Origin: Alloalcanivorax marinus
GTDB taxonomy: Bacteria > Pseudomonadota > Gammaproteobacteria > Pseudomonadales > Alcanivoracaceae
Direction of reading: 5' to 3'
Assembly (NCBI RefSeq): GCF_016906305.1
Contig: NZ_JADDOL010000001.1
Coordinates: 62,001 to 126,000 of the forward strand
DNA: 64,000 bases
Shown here: one piece after another, positions 8,125-16,782 of the stretch
Layout: the number at the start of each line of letters is the position of its first letter
Numbering within the stretch: position 1 is the stretch's first letter
Notes under the pieces: model-generated
Seen by the model: only the letters and a program-made list of their open reading frames with translations
Database searches by the model: none
What the model was told of the DNA's origin: nothing
Made by a program: the position numbers and the translations under genes

Positions 8125-8733
8125 TCACGCGTCTTCGACGAGGGTCACGTCCCGCAACCAGAACTGCATGGTTTTTTCGGTCTGCTGCTCGTCGCCCAGG
8201 TCACGCCACGGAAAGCGGGTGGTCAGGGCCGGCTCCGGGTGGTAGCCGCGTTTTTTCCAGAACGGTTCCAGCGAGCGGTAGTCCCGTGGCCGTTGCGGGT
8301 GGTCGTCGTCGCGTACCACCGCGCAGAAGGCGGTGTAGTCGAAGCCGAAATCCCGGGCGTACAGCTCGCGCAGATCGAAGAAGCGGTGGCCGACGCCCTC
8401 GCCCCGGTAGGCCGGCAACAGCACCGACTCGCCGAAGTAGAACACCCGCCCGGCGTCCGGGCCGTGCTCGGCGAACGGCACCTGGAACTCCGGGTCGGCG
8501 TCGAGCAGCGGCAAGGCGGTGGCGGCACCGATCAGGCGGTTGTACTCCAGCGCCAGCACGAACAGGCTCTGCTCGGAGCGGGCATAGCGATCCAGGTAAT
8601 CGCGCTCGTAGGCGGGGGAGCCGTCGTACAGATAGGGATAATCGCGGAACACCTGGATGCGCAGGTCCGCCAGTTCATCCAGCCAGGGCTCCACCGCGAT
8701 GCCACTGACCGGTCGAATTTCCACTGCCGACAT
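8125..8733 (-). CDS. GNAT-family N-acetyltransferase
   Basis: A 202-residue protein with the GNAT acetyl-CoA-binding loop: F-G-E-S-V-L-L-P-A-Y-R-G-E-G-V-G-H-R-F-F at about residues 97-116, which carries the R/Q-x-x-G-x-G/A signature. Upstream strands (L-F-V-L-A-L and L-I-G-A-A-T-A-L) fit the core fold. The ATG has GGGAGAG at proper distance. The substrate is unknown; the gene stands alone on the minus strand. Confidence 0.88.
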   Translation of the reverse strand: MSAVEIRPVSGIAVEPWLDELADLRIQVFRDYPYLYDGSPAYERDYLDRYARSEQSLFVLALEYNRLIGAATALPLLDADPEFQVPFAEHGPDAGRVFYFGESVLLPAYRGEGVGHRFFDLRELYARDFGFDYTAFCAVVRDDDHPQRPRDYRSLEPFWKKRGYHPEPALTTRFPWRDLGDEQQTEKTMQFWLRDVTLVEDA

Positions 8734-8836
8734 GATGCTCTCCCGGAACCCGCCGCTGATAATGGCCCGATGCTAGCCGGATCGCCGGGCGCGGTCACCC
8801 TTCCCGGTCAACCTTTCGCCAGCCGGCGGGCTTTGG

Positions 8837-8878
8837 CGAACCGGCGCGCATTAACGAACCAGCTCGCATCAACGAACC
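8837..8878. repeat. Short tandem repeat of 18 bp, about 2.3 copies
   Basis: Units at 8837-8854 and 8855-8872 share the form CGAACCrGCkCGCATyAA, with a third partial copy at 8873-8878. The repeat straddles the stop codon of the TauE/SafE gene, so slippage here would alter the protein's last residues. Confidence 0.7.
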
Positions 8879-9606
8879 AACAGGGCCAGCCCGGCCACCA
8901 GCAGCACCGAAAACAACACCTGACGAAAGCGGTGTTCGTCCACCCGATGGTGCAGCGCCTCGCCGAGCACGATGCCCACCAGCACCACCGGCACCAGCGC
9001 CAGCAGGTGTGGCCATTGCGCCCGCAGTGCTCCGTTCAGCAAAAAGCCGACGGTCAGCAGCAGGTTGAGGCTGAACCAGACCAGCACCAGGGTGGCGCGA
9101 AAGCGGCTCTTGTCCAGCTGCACGCCCCCCAGGGCGTACACCAGCAGCGGGCCGCCGGAGGCGAACAAACCGTGCGTGAGGCCCGCCATCAGCATCCAGA
9201 AGCGGCTCCACAGCGCGCCGTGGGCGGCCGCCGGCCGGGCCCGCCGCAGCCGCCACAGCTCCCGGACGCTGAAGGCCACCACCAGAGCGCCGAACAGCCA
9301 TTGCGCGCCCGGCCCCAGGGCGGGCCGCAGCACGAACCCGGCCAGGGTGCCCAGCGCCATCATCGGCAGAATGCCGGTGAGCAGCAGGCGCCAGTGCACC
9401 AGCCGCCGGTAACGCAGGGTCAGGTAGCCGCTGAGCACCAGATTGAGCGGCACCAGCACCGGCATCAGCACCTCCAGCGGCAGCACCAGGGCGCTCAGGG
9501 ACAGGGCGATGACGATGGAGCCGAAACCGGTCATCGCCTCGGTGGTGTAGGCCAGCAACACGAACAGGGCCACCAGGGCCCAGGGCGAGCTCAGAACATC
9601 CAGCAT
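8869..9606 (-). CDS. TauE/SafE-family membrane exporter
   Basis: A 245-residue protein of about eight membrane helices in two related halves. The paired motif typical of TauE/SafE permeases is seen as T-G-F-G-S-I-V in the first half (about residue 26) and L-F-A-S-G-G-P-L-L-V-Y in the second (about residue 147). Family members export sulfite, sulfoacetate or other organic anions. It is the last gene of a five-gene operon: its ATG starts immediately after the TGA of the SDR gene (TGAATG). Its cargo is presumably a product of that pathway. Confidence 0.87.
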   Translation of the reverse strand: MLDVLSSPWALVALFVLLAYTTEAMTGFGSIVIALSLSALVLPLEVLMPVLVPLNLVLSGYLTLRYRRLVHWRLLLTGILPMMALGTLAGFVLRPALGPGAQWLFGALVVAFSVRELWRLRRARPAAAHGALWSRFWMLMAGLTHGLFASGGPLLVYALGGVQLDKSRFRATLVLVWFSLNLLLTVGFLLNGALRAQWPHLLALVPVVLVGIVLGEALHHRVDEHRFRQVLFSVLLVAGLALLVR

Positions 9607-10395
9607 TCAGTGGTCCAGTTCCCCGGCGAAATGACGACGCATCAGGCGATGATACAGGTCCGGCGCCAGCCGCCACAGCAGGCTGGCGAACAGGGTGAAA
9701 CGGTCCGGAAACAGGCGCCGGCGGCCGGCGGCCAGGGCATCAAGCACACGCTCCGCCATCCAGTCGGCGTCGCGCACGCGGCCCACCGAGGAGCGCGCGT
9801 GGGCGGCGGGCCGGCCGTCGAAACCGAGCGCGTTGCGCTCGATGGGGGTGGCCAGAAAGCTCGGATAGACCATCAGCACGCCCACGCCCTCGTCGGCCAG
9901 CTCGCCGCGCAGCACCTCGAAAAACTGCGCCAGCGCCGCCTTGGCGCTGCAGTAACCGGCACGGCCCAGCACCGGCATCCAGCCCGCCATGGAGCCGATG
10001 TTGATGACGGTGCCACGGCGGGCGCGCAGCGCCGGCAGCAGGGCCAGGGTCAGCGCCACCGGGGCGTCCCAGTCCACCGCCATGACCCGGCGGAACACCG
10101 CCAGCTCGGTGCGCGCCACGGAGGAACGGTGGGTGATGCCGGCGTTATTGATCAACGCGTCCAGTGGCTCGTCGCGCAGGGCCGCCACCAGCTCGTTACG
10201 GGCGGTGTCGTCGGTGAGATCCAGGGCGAAGTGGCGCACCCGCCGGGTATCGACCCCGGCCAGGCGCGCCGCCTTGTCCGCCAGCGCCTCGCCGTCCCGG
10301 TCCACCAGAATCAGCCGCCAGCCGCGCGCCCAGGCGGCCCGGGCCAGGGCCCAGCCCAGCCCCGACGCCGCCCCGGTGATCAGCATCGTCTTCAT
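9607..10395 (-). CDS. Short-chain dehydrogenase/reductase
   Basis: A 262-residue classical SDR. The nucleotide-binding motif T-G-A-A-S-G-L-G is at residues 7-14, N-N-A-G at about 88-91, and the catalytic Ser-Tyr-Lys as G-S-M-A-G and Y-C-S-A-K at about 138-155. The C-terminal 60 residues are longer than in minimal SDRs and include an amphipathic helix. The gene overlaps its upstream neighbour by 4 bases and is directly followed by the TauE/SafE gene. It is likely to reduce or oxidise a carbonyl/alcohol intermediate in the same pathway as the monooxygenase; the substrate is unknown. Confidence 0.9.
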   Translation of the reverse strand: MKTMLITGAASGLGWALARAAWARGWRLILVDRDGEALADKAARLAGVDTRRVRHFALDLTDDTARNELVAALRDEPLDALINNAGITHRSSVARTELAVFRRVMAVDWDAPVALTLALLPALRARRGTVINIGSMAGWMPVLGRAGYCSAKAALAQFFEVLRGELADEGVGVLMVYPSFLATPIERNALGFDGRPAAHARSSVGRVRDADWMAERVLDALAAGRRRLFPDRFTLFASLLWRLAPDLYHRLMRRHFAGELDH

Positions 10396-11327
10396 AATTG
10401 CCCCCTCGCCCGCGCCTGTTCGATGAAAAAGCGAAAGGTTTCCTCGGAGGTTTTTCCGGGCCGATAGCCGAACTCCGCCTTGAGGCGCCGGTTGTCGAGC
10501 ACCGGCCGGTAACGCAGAAAGTTCACTTTCTCCGGCGCGTGCTCGGTGAGCCCCAGGCGCTTGCCCAGCGCCAGGGCGGCGATCAACAGGCCCGCCGGCA
10601 CCACCCGCACCCGCTTGCCCAGCAGTTCCGCCACCCGCCGGATCGGCAGCGCGCCGTCGCCGGCCAGGTTGTAGATGCCCCGGGCGCCGGTCTCGATGCC
10701 GTGCACGATGGCGCCCACCACATCCTGGTCCCAGATGAACACGAACGGCGAATCGGAACCGGCGATGGCCAGCACCCGACGGCCCTCGAACAGGGCGGTG
10801 ATCTGATTGCGGGTGGTGGCACCCAGCACCGTGCCGGGCCGCAGGATCAGCTGCCCGAGCCCGGACGCCTCTTGGCGGTAGCGGGCCAGCAGCTCCTCCA
10901 CCTGACGCTTGTGGTCGGAATAGGCGAATTCCGGGTTGCCGCGCAGCGGCGCGTCCTCGTCGAGCCAGGCCGGGTTATCCGCGTGATAACCGTAGGCGGC
11001 GCCGGAACTGGTAACGATCAGCTGGCGCACGCCGCCGGCCACGCAGGCTTCAAGCACATTGCGGGTGCCGTTCACGTCGATATCGTGATCGCGGGCCCGG
11101 TCCCCGGAATCTTCCAGCACGGCGGCCAGATGCACCACCACCTCGGTGCCGTGGTCGGCCACCCAGCGGGCCAGGGCCGGGTCGCGGATATCGCCCTGCC
11201 GGCACGCGAACGGCAGGCCGTCCGGTACCCGCACGTCCAGGCCGAGCACCTGGTGGTCGGTGGCCAGCCGCTCGGCCAGCTGCCGACCGATGTAGCCGGC
11301 GGCGCCGGTGATCAGAATGCGGCTCAT
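10392..11327 (-). CDS. NAD-dependent epimerase/dehydratase (extended SDR)
   Basis: A 311-residue extended SDR with G-A-A-G-Y-I-G at residues 8-14, V-H-L-A-A at about 65-69, and a Tyr-x-x-x-Lys motif (Y-S-D-H-K, about 136-140). The C-terminal substrate domain is intact, including the N-L-A-G-D-G and L-R-P-G-T-V-L-G segments. The start at 11327 forms ATGA with the stop of the symporter gene; the longer frame into the symporter gene is a shadow. The family acts on NDP-sugars, sterols or aromatic alcohols; the neighbours argue for a lipid-like or terpenoid substrate, but that is inference. Confidence 0.87.
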   Translation of the reverse strand: MSRILITGAAGYIGRQLAERLATDHQVLGLDVRVPDGLPFACRQGDIRDPALARWVADHGTEVVVHLAAVLEDSGDRARDHDIDVNGTRNVLEACVAGGVRQLIVTSSGAAYGYHADNPAWLDEDAPLRGNPEFAYSDHKRQVEELLARYRQEASGLGQLILRPGTVLGATTRNQITALFEGRRVLAIAGSDSPFVFIWDQDVVGAIVHGIETGARGIYNLAGDGALPIRRVAELLGKRVRVVPAGLLIAALALGKRLGLTEHAPEKVNFLRYRPVLDNRRLKAEFGYRPGKTSEETFRFFIEQARARGQL

Positions 11328-12235
11328 GGCGCGCCCTCCCCCGGCGCCGGCCGCGCCGCGCCGCGTGCCCAGAGCAGCGACAGCAGCAGGCCGCTGACCA
11401 GATGCCAGACGCCCCAGAAACCGGCGATCAGAATCATGCCGGCGGCCTGCGGAAAGAAGGTAAACAGAATCGACAGCCCCAGGCCGGAGTTCTGGATGCC
11501 CACCTCCAGGGTCACCGCCCGCCGGTCGGCCCGGCTGAGCCCCACTGCCAGGCCGGCCAGGGCCCCCAGGCCCAGCGCCAGGGCGTTCTGCCCGATCACC
11601 AGGGCGACGATGCGATCCGCGTTGGCCAGGAACACGTCCATGTTGTTGCCGAAGGCGATGCCCACGAAGGCCAGCAGCACCAGCAGGGTGAACACCCGCA
11701 TGGGCTTCTGGGCGGCGTCGGCGAAGCGGGGAAAATGCCGCCCCACCACCATGCCCAACAGCAGCGGCACCGCCAGCACCGCCACCACCAGCAACAGGAT
11801 GTTGGTGCTGTCCAGGGCGATGTCGGTGACCAGACCACGGGTGTTCGGATTGAGCCACCCGTAGAAGGCGAAATTGAACGGGGTGAGCACCGTGGCGGCC
11901 AGGCTGGACACCGCCGTCATGCTCACCGACACCGCCACGTTGGCGCGGGCCAGCCAGGTCATGATGTTGGAGAAGGTGCCCCCGGGGCAGGAGGCCACCA
12001 GGATCATGCCCAGCGCCAGTTGCGGATCCACGTCCAGCCACCAGGTGGTGGCGCAGGTCAGCGCCGGCAGCAGCAGAAACTGGGCCAGCAGGCCCGCCGC
12101 CGGGGCCGCCGGTTTCACCAGCACCCGTTTGAAATCCTCGACGCGCAACGACAGGGACACGCCGAACATCATGCAGGCCAGGATCGCGTTGAGCGCGATC
12201 AGGCTGCCGGTATTGAAATCGATGGTGGTCTGCAT
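11324..12235 (-). CDS. Bile acid:sodium symporter family transporter
   Basis: A 303-residue membrane protein of the BASS/SBF family with about 9-10 helices. The conserved C-P-G-G-T-F-S-N segment (residues 89-96, part of the Na+ site) and E-V-G-I-Q-N-S-G-L-G in the second half (about 241-250) are characteristic and place it near ASBT-type sodium-coupled carriers. The ATG lies after AAGGAGG. It is the second gene of the operon, 9 bases after the monooxygenase. It probably imports an amphipathic organic acid that the other enzymes then metabolise. Confidence 0.88.
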   Translation of the reverse strand: MQTTIDFNTGSLIALNAILACMMFGVSLSLRVEDFKRVLVKPAAPAAGLLAQFLLLPALTCATTWWLDVDPQLALGMILVASCPGGTFSNIMTWLARANVAVSVSMTAVSSLAATVLTPFNFAFYGWLNPNTRGLVTDIALDSTNILLLVVAVLAVPLLLGMVVGRHFPRFADAAQKPMRVFTLLVLLAFVGIAFGNNMDVFLANADRIVALVIGQNALALGLGALAGLAVGLSRADRRAVTLEVGIQNSGLGLSILFTFFPQAAGMILIAGFWGVWHLVSGLLLSLLWARGAARPAPGEGAP

Positions 12236-12244
12236 GCCGCCTCC

Positions 12245-13537
12245 TTACCCTTGCCCGGCCAGGTCGCGTCGGCGCGCGGCCAGTTCCGCCCGATAGCTGT
12301 CCTTGTGCACGTAGTAGGCCATGCGCGCCAGTTTCAGATAGCGGTAGCCGCCGTCCGGGTTCACCCCGGCCCGTTCCCGTTTGAGACGGCGCAGGGTGTC
12401 GGCGGCCGGGTGACCCTCGCGCACCCGGCGCAGGTACAGCGCCGCCAGCGCCGCCTGCTCGTTACGCCCTTCCCAGCCCAGGCCGGCGGCTTCGATCATG
12501 CCCATCATCAACAGATCATCGCGCTCCGGATGGAACATGTTCAGGTACAGCGCCGGGGCGTCGCCGCGCCAGTTCAGGTGGGCCGGGTCGATGAAGGGAT
12601 AATCCAGGCGGTAACCGGTGGCCAGCAGGATCAGGTCGTAATCGGCCTGCTCGCCATCGGTGAAGGTGACGGTGTGGCCCTCGACGGCGGCAATGTCCGG
12701 GCGCGGGCGAATATCCCCGTGGCCGAGATGATGCAGCACCAGGGAATTGACCACCGGATGGGATTCGTACATGCGGTAATCCGGGTCCGGCAGGCCGTAG
12801 TCACTGGGGCGGCCCACGATCAGGCGAATCAGTCGCGCGTCCAGCCACTGCTTGAGACGGCGCGGCAGTTTCAGCTTGCCGCCCAGGGTGTCGGCGGGCC
12901 GGCCACCGATGAACTTGGGCAAAAAGTAATAGCCCCGGCGCACGGACAGATCCACCCGGGCGGCCTGGTGCACCGCGTCCACCGCCATGTCGCAGGCGGA
13001 GTTGCCGCAGCCGACGATCAGCACCCGCTGGTCGCGGAACTGCTCGGCCCGGCGGTACTGGCTGGCGTGCAGCACCTGGCCGGCGAATCGGCCGGGCAAT
13101 GCGGGCAGATTGGGAGTGTGCAGGGTACCGCTGGCGATCAGCACCGCGTCGAAGTGCCGGGTATCGCTGACACCGTTGTTTTCGGCGGTAAGGTGCCAGC
13201 CACCGCCCGGCGCCGGCTCCAGCGCCGTGACCCGGGTGCCGAAGCGGTAGTGCCGGCGCAGGTCGAAGCGCTCGGCGTAGTCGCGGAAGTAGCGCTTCAG
13301 TTCCGAGTGGTGGGGGTAGCTGGCCACCGCCTCGTCCATCGGGAATTCGCGAAATTCGGTCATTCGCTTGGAAGAAATCAGGTGGGCGCTCTGGTAGACG
13401 GTGCTGTGCGGGTTGTCGATGTCCCACAGGCCGCCCACGTCGTCGTGCAGCTCATAGCCGACGAAGGGCAGGCCCTGTTTGTCCAGATTGCGGGCGGTGG
13501 CCAGACCCATGGGGCCGGCGCCGATCACTGCGTACAT
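12245..13537 (-). CDS. Flavin-containing monooxygenase
   Basis: A 430-residue class B flavoprotein monooxygenase. It has the FAD motif G-A-G-P-M-G-L (7-13), the FMO signature F-x-G-x-x-x-H-x-x-x-Y realised as F-A-G-Q-V-L-H-A-S-Q-Y, the NADPH motif G-C-G-N-S-A closely after it, and L-L-A-T-G-Y in the C-terminal half. The length fits FMO/TMM-type enzymes rather than the longer Baeyer-Villiger type I enzymes, but either an N/S-oxygenation or a ketone oxidation is possible. It leads the five-gene operon divergent from an AraC regulator, so it probably starts the pathway. Confidence 0.9.
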   Translation of the reverse strand: MYAVIGAGPMGLATARNLDKQGLPFVGYELHDDVGGLWDIDNPHSTVYQSAHLISSKRMTEFREFPMDEAVASYPHHSELKRYFRDYAERFDLRRHYRFGTRVTALEPAPGGGWHLTAENNGVSDTRHFDAVLIASGTLHTPNLPALPGRFAGQVLHASQYRRAEQFRDQRVLIVGCGNSACDMAVDAVHQAARVDLSVRRGYYFLPKFIGGRPADTLGGKLKLPRRLKQWLDARLIRLIVGRPSDYGLPDPDYRMYESHPVVNSLVLHHLGHGDIRPRPDIAAVEGHTVTFTDGEQADYDLILLATGYRLDYPFIDPAHLNWRGDAPALYLNMFHPERDDLLMMGMIEAAGLGWEGRNEQAALAALYLRRVREGHPAADTLRRLKRERAGVNPDGGYRYLKLARMAYYVHKDSYRAELAARRRDLAGQG

Positions 13538-13645
13538 GTCCGGGTTCCTTTCTTGTTATGCTCCTTACGCTAACCGCCGGGCCCGCCGCCGGCACGGCTG
13601 ATTCGCGACCCGCCACCGGTTAATTCAGGACCCGGACCACAGACC

Positions 13646-14605
13646 ATGACCCACACTCCCACGGTGACCGTGCATTTCTCCCAGGCCATTCTCCAGGCGG
13701 CCCGGCGCCTGGGCCTGCGCCTGCCGGAGGAATGGGCGGCACCGACCCATCAGGACCGGGTGGATCTGGCGCACCAGGATCGGCTCTGGGATCACTTTTG
13801 CCAGGCCGCCGACGATCCGCTGGTGGGGCTGGAACTGGGGCTCGCTTTGCAGGTGGGCCATCTGGACACCGCCGGCATGATCCTGATGAGTTGCGAGACC
13901 GTCGGCGAGGCCCTGGACAGCCTGCTGGATTATCACCCCATCGTCGGCGAGGGCGGCGACTTCCTGGTGGCCGACGACGGCCCACGGGTGGCCGTTCGTT
14001 ACCGGCCACGCTACGCCACCCGCCGCCCGGAACGGGTGGAGGCGGTGCTCGCCAGCCTGCTCAATCTGACCCGCTGGAGCACCGGCCATGCCTTCCGGGC
14101 CGAGGCGCTGACCCTGCGCCACGCGGCCCTGGACGCGCCGCGACGTTACCGGGAACGGCTCGGCGTGCCGGTGGTGTTCGAGGCGCCGCACAACGCCCTG
14201 GTGTTCGAGACGGACCAGCTGCATCTACCGCTGGTGCACGCCAATCCGGCGCTGTGCCGCCATCTTCGCGGGCTGGCCGATGAACTGCTGGCGCGGCTCG
14301 ACGATCGCGCCTTGAGTGCCCGGGTGGGCGCGCTGATCCGGGAGCATCCCGGCTGGGGCAAAGAGCGCATCGCCGACCGGTTGGGCATGAGTGGCCGGCA
14401 CCTGATCCGCCGGCTGGCCGACGAAGGCACCAGCTTCAAGCTGCTGCGCGATACGCTGCTGCGGGAACGGGCCGAGCAGGCCCTGCGCGACGGCCGCCGG
14501 GTGGCGGACCTGGCCGCGGAGCTGGGGTTTTCCGACGAGAGTGCCTTTACCAAGGCGTTCAAACGCTGGACCGGCGAAACGCCGGCCCGTTTTCGCGCGC
14601 GCTAG
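13646..14605 (+). CDS. AraC-family transcriptional regulator, PF12625-type
   Basis: A 319-residue regulator. The first 200 residues match the ligand-binding domain common to OruR/ArgR/VirS-like AraC proteins (D-P-L-V-G-L-E-L-G, L-D-T-A-G-M-I-L, and H-I/L-P-L-V-H). The last 90 residues form the two-helix-turn-helix DNA-binding domain, ending F-S-D-E-S-A-F-T-K-A-F-K-R-W-T-G-E-T-P, the standard C-terminal signature. It is divergent from the monooxygenase operon with 108 bases between, the typical arrangement for a local activator responding to the substrate. Its stop overlaps the stop of metY by 4 bases (convergent). Confidence 0.92.
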   Translation: MTHTPTVTVHFSQAILQAARRLGLRLPEEWAAPTHQDRVDLAHQDRLWDHFCQAADDPLVGLELGLALQVGHLDTAGMILMSCETVGEALDSLLDYHPIVGEGGDFLVADDGPRVAVRYRPRYATRRPERVEAVLASLLNLTRWSTGHAFRAEALTLRHAALDAPRRYRERLGVPVVFEAPHNALVFETDQLHLPLVHANPALCRHLRGLADELLARLDDRALSARVGALIREHPGWGKERIADRLGMSGRHLIRRLADEGTSFKLLRDTLLRERAEQALRDGRRVADLAAELGFSDESAFTKAFKRWTGETPARFRAR

Positions 14606-15873
14606 ACGGCCGCCAACGCCTGTTCGATGTCGGCCAGGATATCGTCGATGTGCTCGATGCCGATGGACAACCGCACCAGGTCGGCGCTGACGCCGGCGGT
14701 GCGCAGTTCGTCGTCGTTGAGCTGACGGTGGGTGGTGGTGGCCGGGTGGCAGGCCAGGGACTTGGCGTCACCGATGTTCACCAGCCGCTTGATCATGCCC
14801 AGGGCATCGATAAAGCGAGCGCCGGCCTCGCGGCCGCCGTCGATGCCGAAGCTGAGAATCGACGCCGGCACGCCGCCGTCCATGTAACGCTGGGCCAGGG
14901 CATGGTCCCGATCGCTGTCCAGGCCGGCGAAATTGACCCAGGCCACCTTGGCGTGGTTCTTCAGGTACGCCGCCACCTTCATGGCGTTCTCGCAATGCCG
15001 CTCCATGCGCAGGCTCAGGGTTTCGATGCCCTGCAGCAGCAGGAAGGCGTTCATCGGCGACAGGGCACCGCCGGTGTTGCGCAGCGGCACCACCCGGGCC
15101 CGGCCGATAAAGGCCGCCTCGCCCATGGCCTCGGTGTAGACCACGCCGTGGTAGCTGGGATCGGGCTCGTTGAAGGCCTTGAAGCGCGGATTGTCCTTCC
15201 ACGGAAAGCGACCGGAGTCGACGATGGCGCCGCCCACGGTGGTGCCGTGGCCGCCCATGTATTTGGTCAGGGAGTGCACCACGATGTCGGCGCCGTGCTC
15301 GAACGGCCGGCACAGGGCCGGGGTGGCCACGGTGTTGTCGACGATCAGCGGCACGCCGGCATCGTGGGCCACCTTGGCCAGACCGGCCAGATCCACGATG
15401 TTGCCCGCCGGGTTGCCCACCGACTCGCAGAACACCGCCTTGGTGTCGTCGTCGATGGCGGCGGCGATGGCGTCCAGATCACGGCCGTCGGCCATGTGCA
15501 CGCGGATGCCCATGTTCGGCAGGGTGTGGGCGAACAGATTGTAGGTGCCGCCGTACAGCTGGCTCACTGAAACGATGTTGTCGCCGGCCCGCGCCAGGGT
15601 CTGGATGGCGGCGGTGATGGCGGCCATGCCGGACGCCATGGCCAGGGCGCCGATGCCGCCTTCCAACTGCGCCACCCGCTCCTCCAGCACCGCGTTGGTG
15701 GGGTTCGTGATGCGGGTGTAGATATTGCCCGGCACTTTCAGGTCGAACAGGTCGGCGCCGTGCTGGGTGTCGTCGAAATAGTAGCTGGTGGTCTGATAGA
15801 CCGGCACCGCCACGGCGTGGGTTTCCGGGTCGCCGGCGAAGCCGCCGTGGATGGCGATGGTTTCTTTTTTCAT
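14602..15873 (-). CDS. metY: O-acetylhomoserine sulfhydrylase (PLP)
   Basis: A 423-residue Cys/Met metabolism PLP enzyme that condenses O-acetylhomoserine with sulfide to give homocysteine, a step of methionine synthesis. Motifs include A-M-A-S-G-M-A-A (phosphate binding), V-V-D-N-T-V-A-T-P and the PLP-lysine motif V-H-S-L-T-K-Y-M-G-G-H-G near residue 206. The length of 420-430 residues fits MetY, longer than MetB/MetC/MetZ. It lies 19 bases after a crotonase-family gene on the same strand, an unusual partner. No SAM riboswitch is visible upstream. Confidence 0.92.
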   Translation of the reverse strand: MKKETIAIHGGFAGDPETHAVAVPVYQTTSYYFDDTQHGADLFDLKVPGNIYTRITNPTNAVLEERVAQLEGGIGALAMASGMAAITAAIQTLARAGDNIVSVSQLYGGTYNLFAHTLPNMGIRVHMADGRDLDAIAAAIDDDTKAVFCESVGNPAGNIVDLAGLAKVAHDAGVPLIVDNTVATPALCRPFEHGADIVVHSLTKYMGGHGTTVGGAIVDSGRFPWKDNPRFKAFNEPDPSYHGVVYTEAMGEAAFIGRARVVPLRNTGGALSPMNAFLLLQGIETLSLRMERHCENAMKVAAYLKNHAKVAWVNFAGLDSDRDHALAQRYMDGGVPASILSFGIDGGREAGARFIDALGMIKRLVNIGDAKSLACHPATTTHRQLNDDELRTAGVSADLVRLSIGIEHIDDILADIEQALAAV

Positions 15874-15892
15874 GGGGGTCCTCGTTCTGTTG

Positions 15893-16759
15893 TTATTTCA
15901 GCGGGGGCTCCGGCCAGAAGCCGAAGTCGCGGGGCAGGTCATTGAGATTGGTATCGAACACCGGGTCACGCTTTTCCAGAAAGGCGGGAAACCCGTCCTT
16001 GCCGTCCCAGAATTCGTTGGACCGGTAGATCAGGCGGGTTTCCACCGCGTGGGCCCGCATCGGGTGGTCGAACACCGGATTGCGCCACAGCATCTGTTTG
16101 GCCAGGGCCACCGACACCGGGGAGCTTTTGGCCACCAGTTTGTGGGCCAGCTCACGGGCCGCGTCGAGCACCGACTCCTTATCGTGCAGGCTGCGGAACA
16201 GGCCCGCTTCCAGACCTTCCTCGGCCAGAAAAATATCGCCGCTGTAAACCCACTCCAACGCCTTGTGCATGGGCACCAGGCGCGGCAGGAACCAAGACGA
16301 GCAGGCCTCCGGCGTCAGGCCCCGCTGGCTGAATACGAAGCCGATCTTGGCGCCGTGGGCGGCCAGCCGGAAATCCATGGGCAAGGTCATGGTGATGCCG
16401 ACACCCACGGCGGCGCCGTTCAGGGCGCCAATCACCGGCTTGCGGCAATTGAAGATGGCCAGGGAGACCTCGCCACCGGAGTCGCGGATGGTATCCAGGG
16501 GCGGCGTCTCGCCCTCGGCGTCGTCGTAACCAAACACATGGCCGCCGTCTTCCGGCTGCATTTCCATGCCGGCGCAGAAGGCACGGCCCGCTCCGGTGAC
16601 GATCACCGCGCGCACTTCGTGGTCGCGGTCCGCCTCGCCGAAGGCATGCACCAGCTCGTCCTTCATACGCAGGGTAAAGGCATTGAGGCGGTCCGGGCGG
16701 TTCAGGGTGATGGTGAGAAGGGGCGCCGCCCGCTCCACACGGATGTGCTGATACTCCAT
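15893..16759 (-). CDS. Enoyl-CoA hydratase/isomerase (crotonase) family
   Basis: A 288-residue crotonase-fold enzyme. The CoA/oxyanion signature R-A-F-C-A-G-M-E-M (about 60-68), N-G-A-A-V-G-V-G-I (about 114-122) and G-L-T-P-E-A-C-S-S-W-F-L-P-R-L-V (about 147-162) are intact; the Glu in P-E-A-C aligns with the second-Glu region of isomerases and hydratases. A Gly/Asp/Glu-rich loop (D-G-G-H-V-F-G-Y-D-D-A-E-G-E) is inserted after the first motif. It lies between an AraC regulator and metY, all on the minus strand, and could belong to a local fatty-acid or aromatic-acid pathway. Confidence 0.88.
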   Translation of the reverse strand: MEYQHIRVERAAPLLTITLNRPDRLNAFTLRMKDELVHAFGEADRDHEVRAVIVTGAGRAFCAGMEMQPEDGGHVFGYDDAEGETPPLDTIRDSGGEVSLAIFNCRKPVIGALNGAAVGVGITMTLPMDFRLAAHGAKIGFVFSQRGLTPEACSSWFLPRLVPMHKALEWVYSGDIFLAEEGLEAGLFRSLHDKESVLDAARELAHKLVAKSSPVSVALAKQMLWRNPVFDHPMRAHAVETRLIYRSNEFWDGKDGFPAFLEKRDPVFDTNLNDLPRDFGFWPEPPLK

Positions 16760-16782
16760 GATGATTCCCGAGTCTGCTTTTG

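Noticed and set aside
8837-8878. Tandem units considered as a CRISPR remnant
   Set aside because: Only about 2.3 directly abutting copies with no spacers.
8113-10467. Long open frame of 784 codons on the plus strand
   Set aside because: It lies antisense to the GNAT, TauE and SDR genes, is rich in Gln/His/Arg/Pro and has no domain; long antisense frames are expected in GC-rich DNA.
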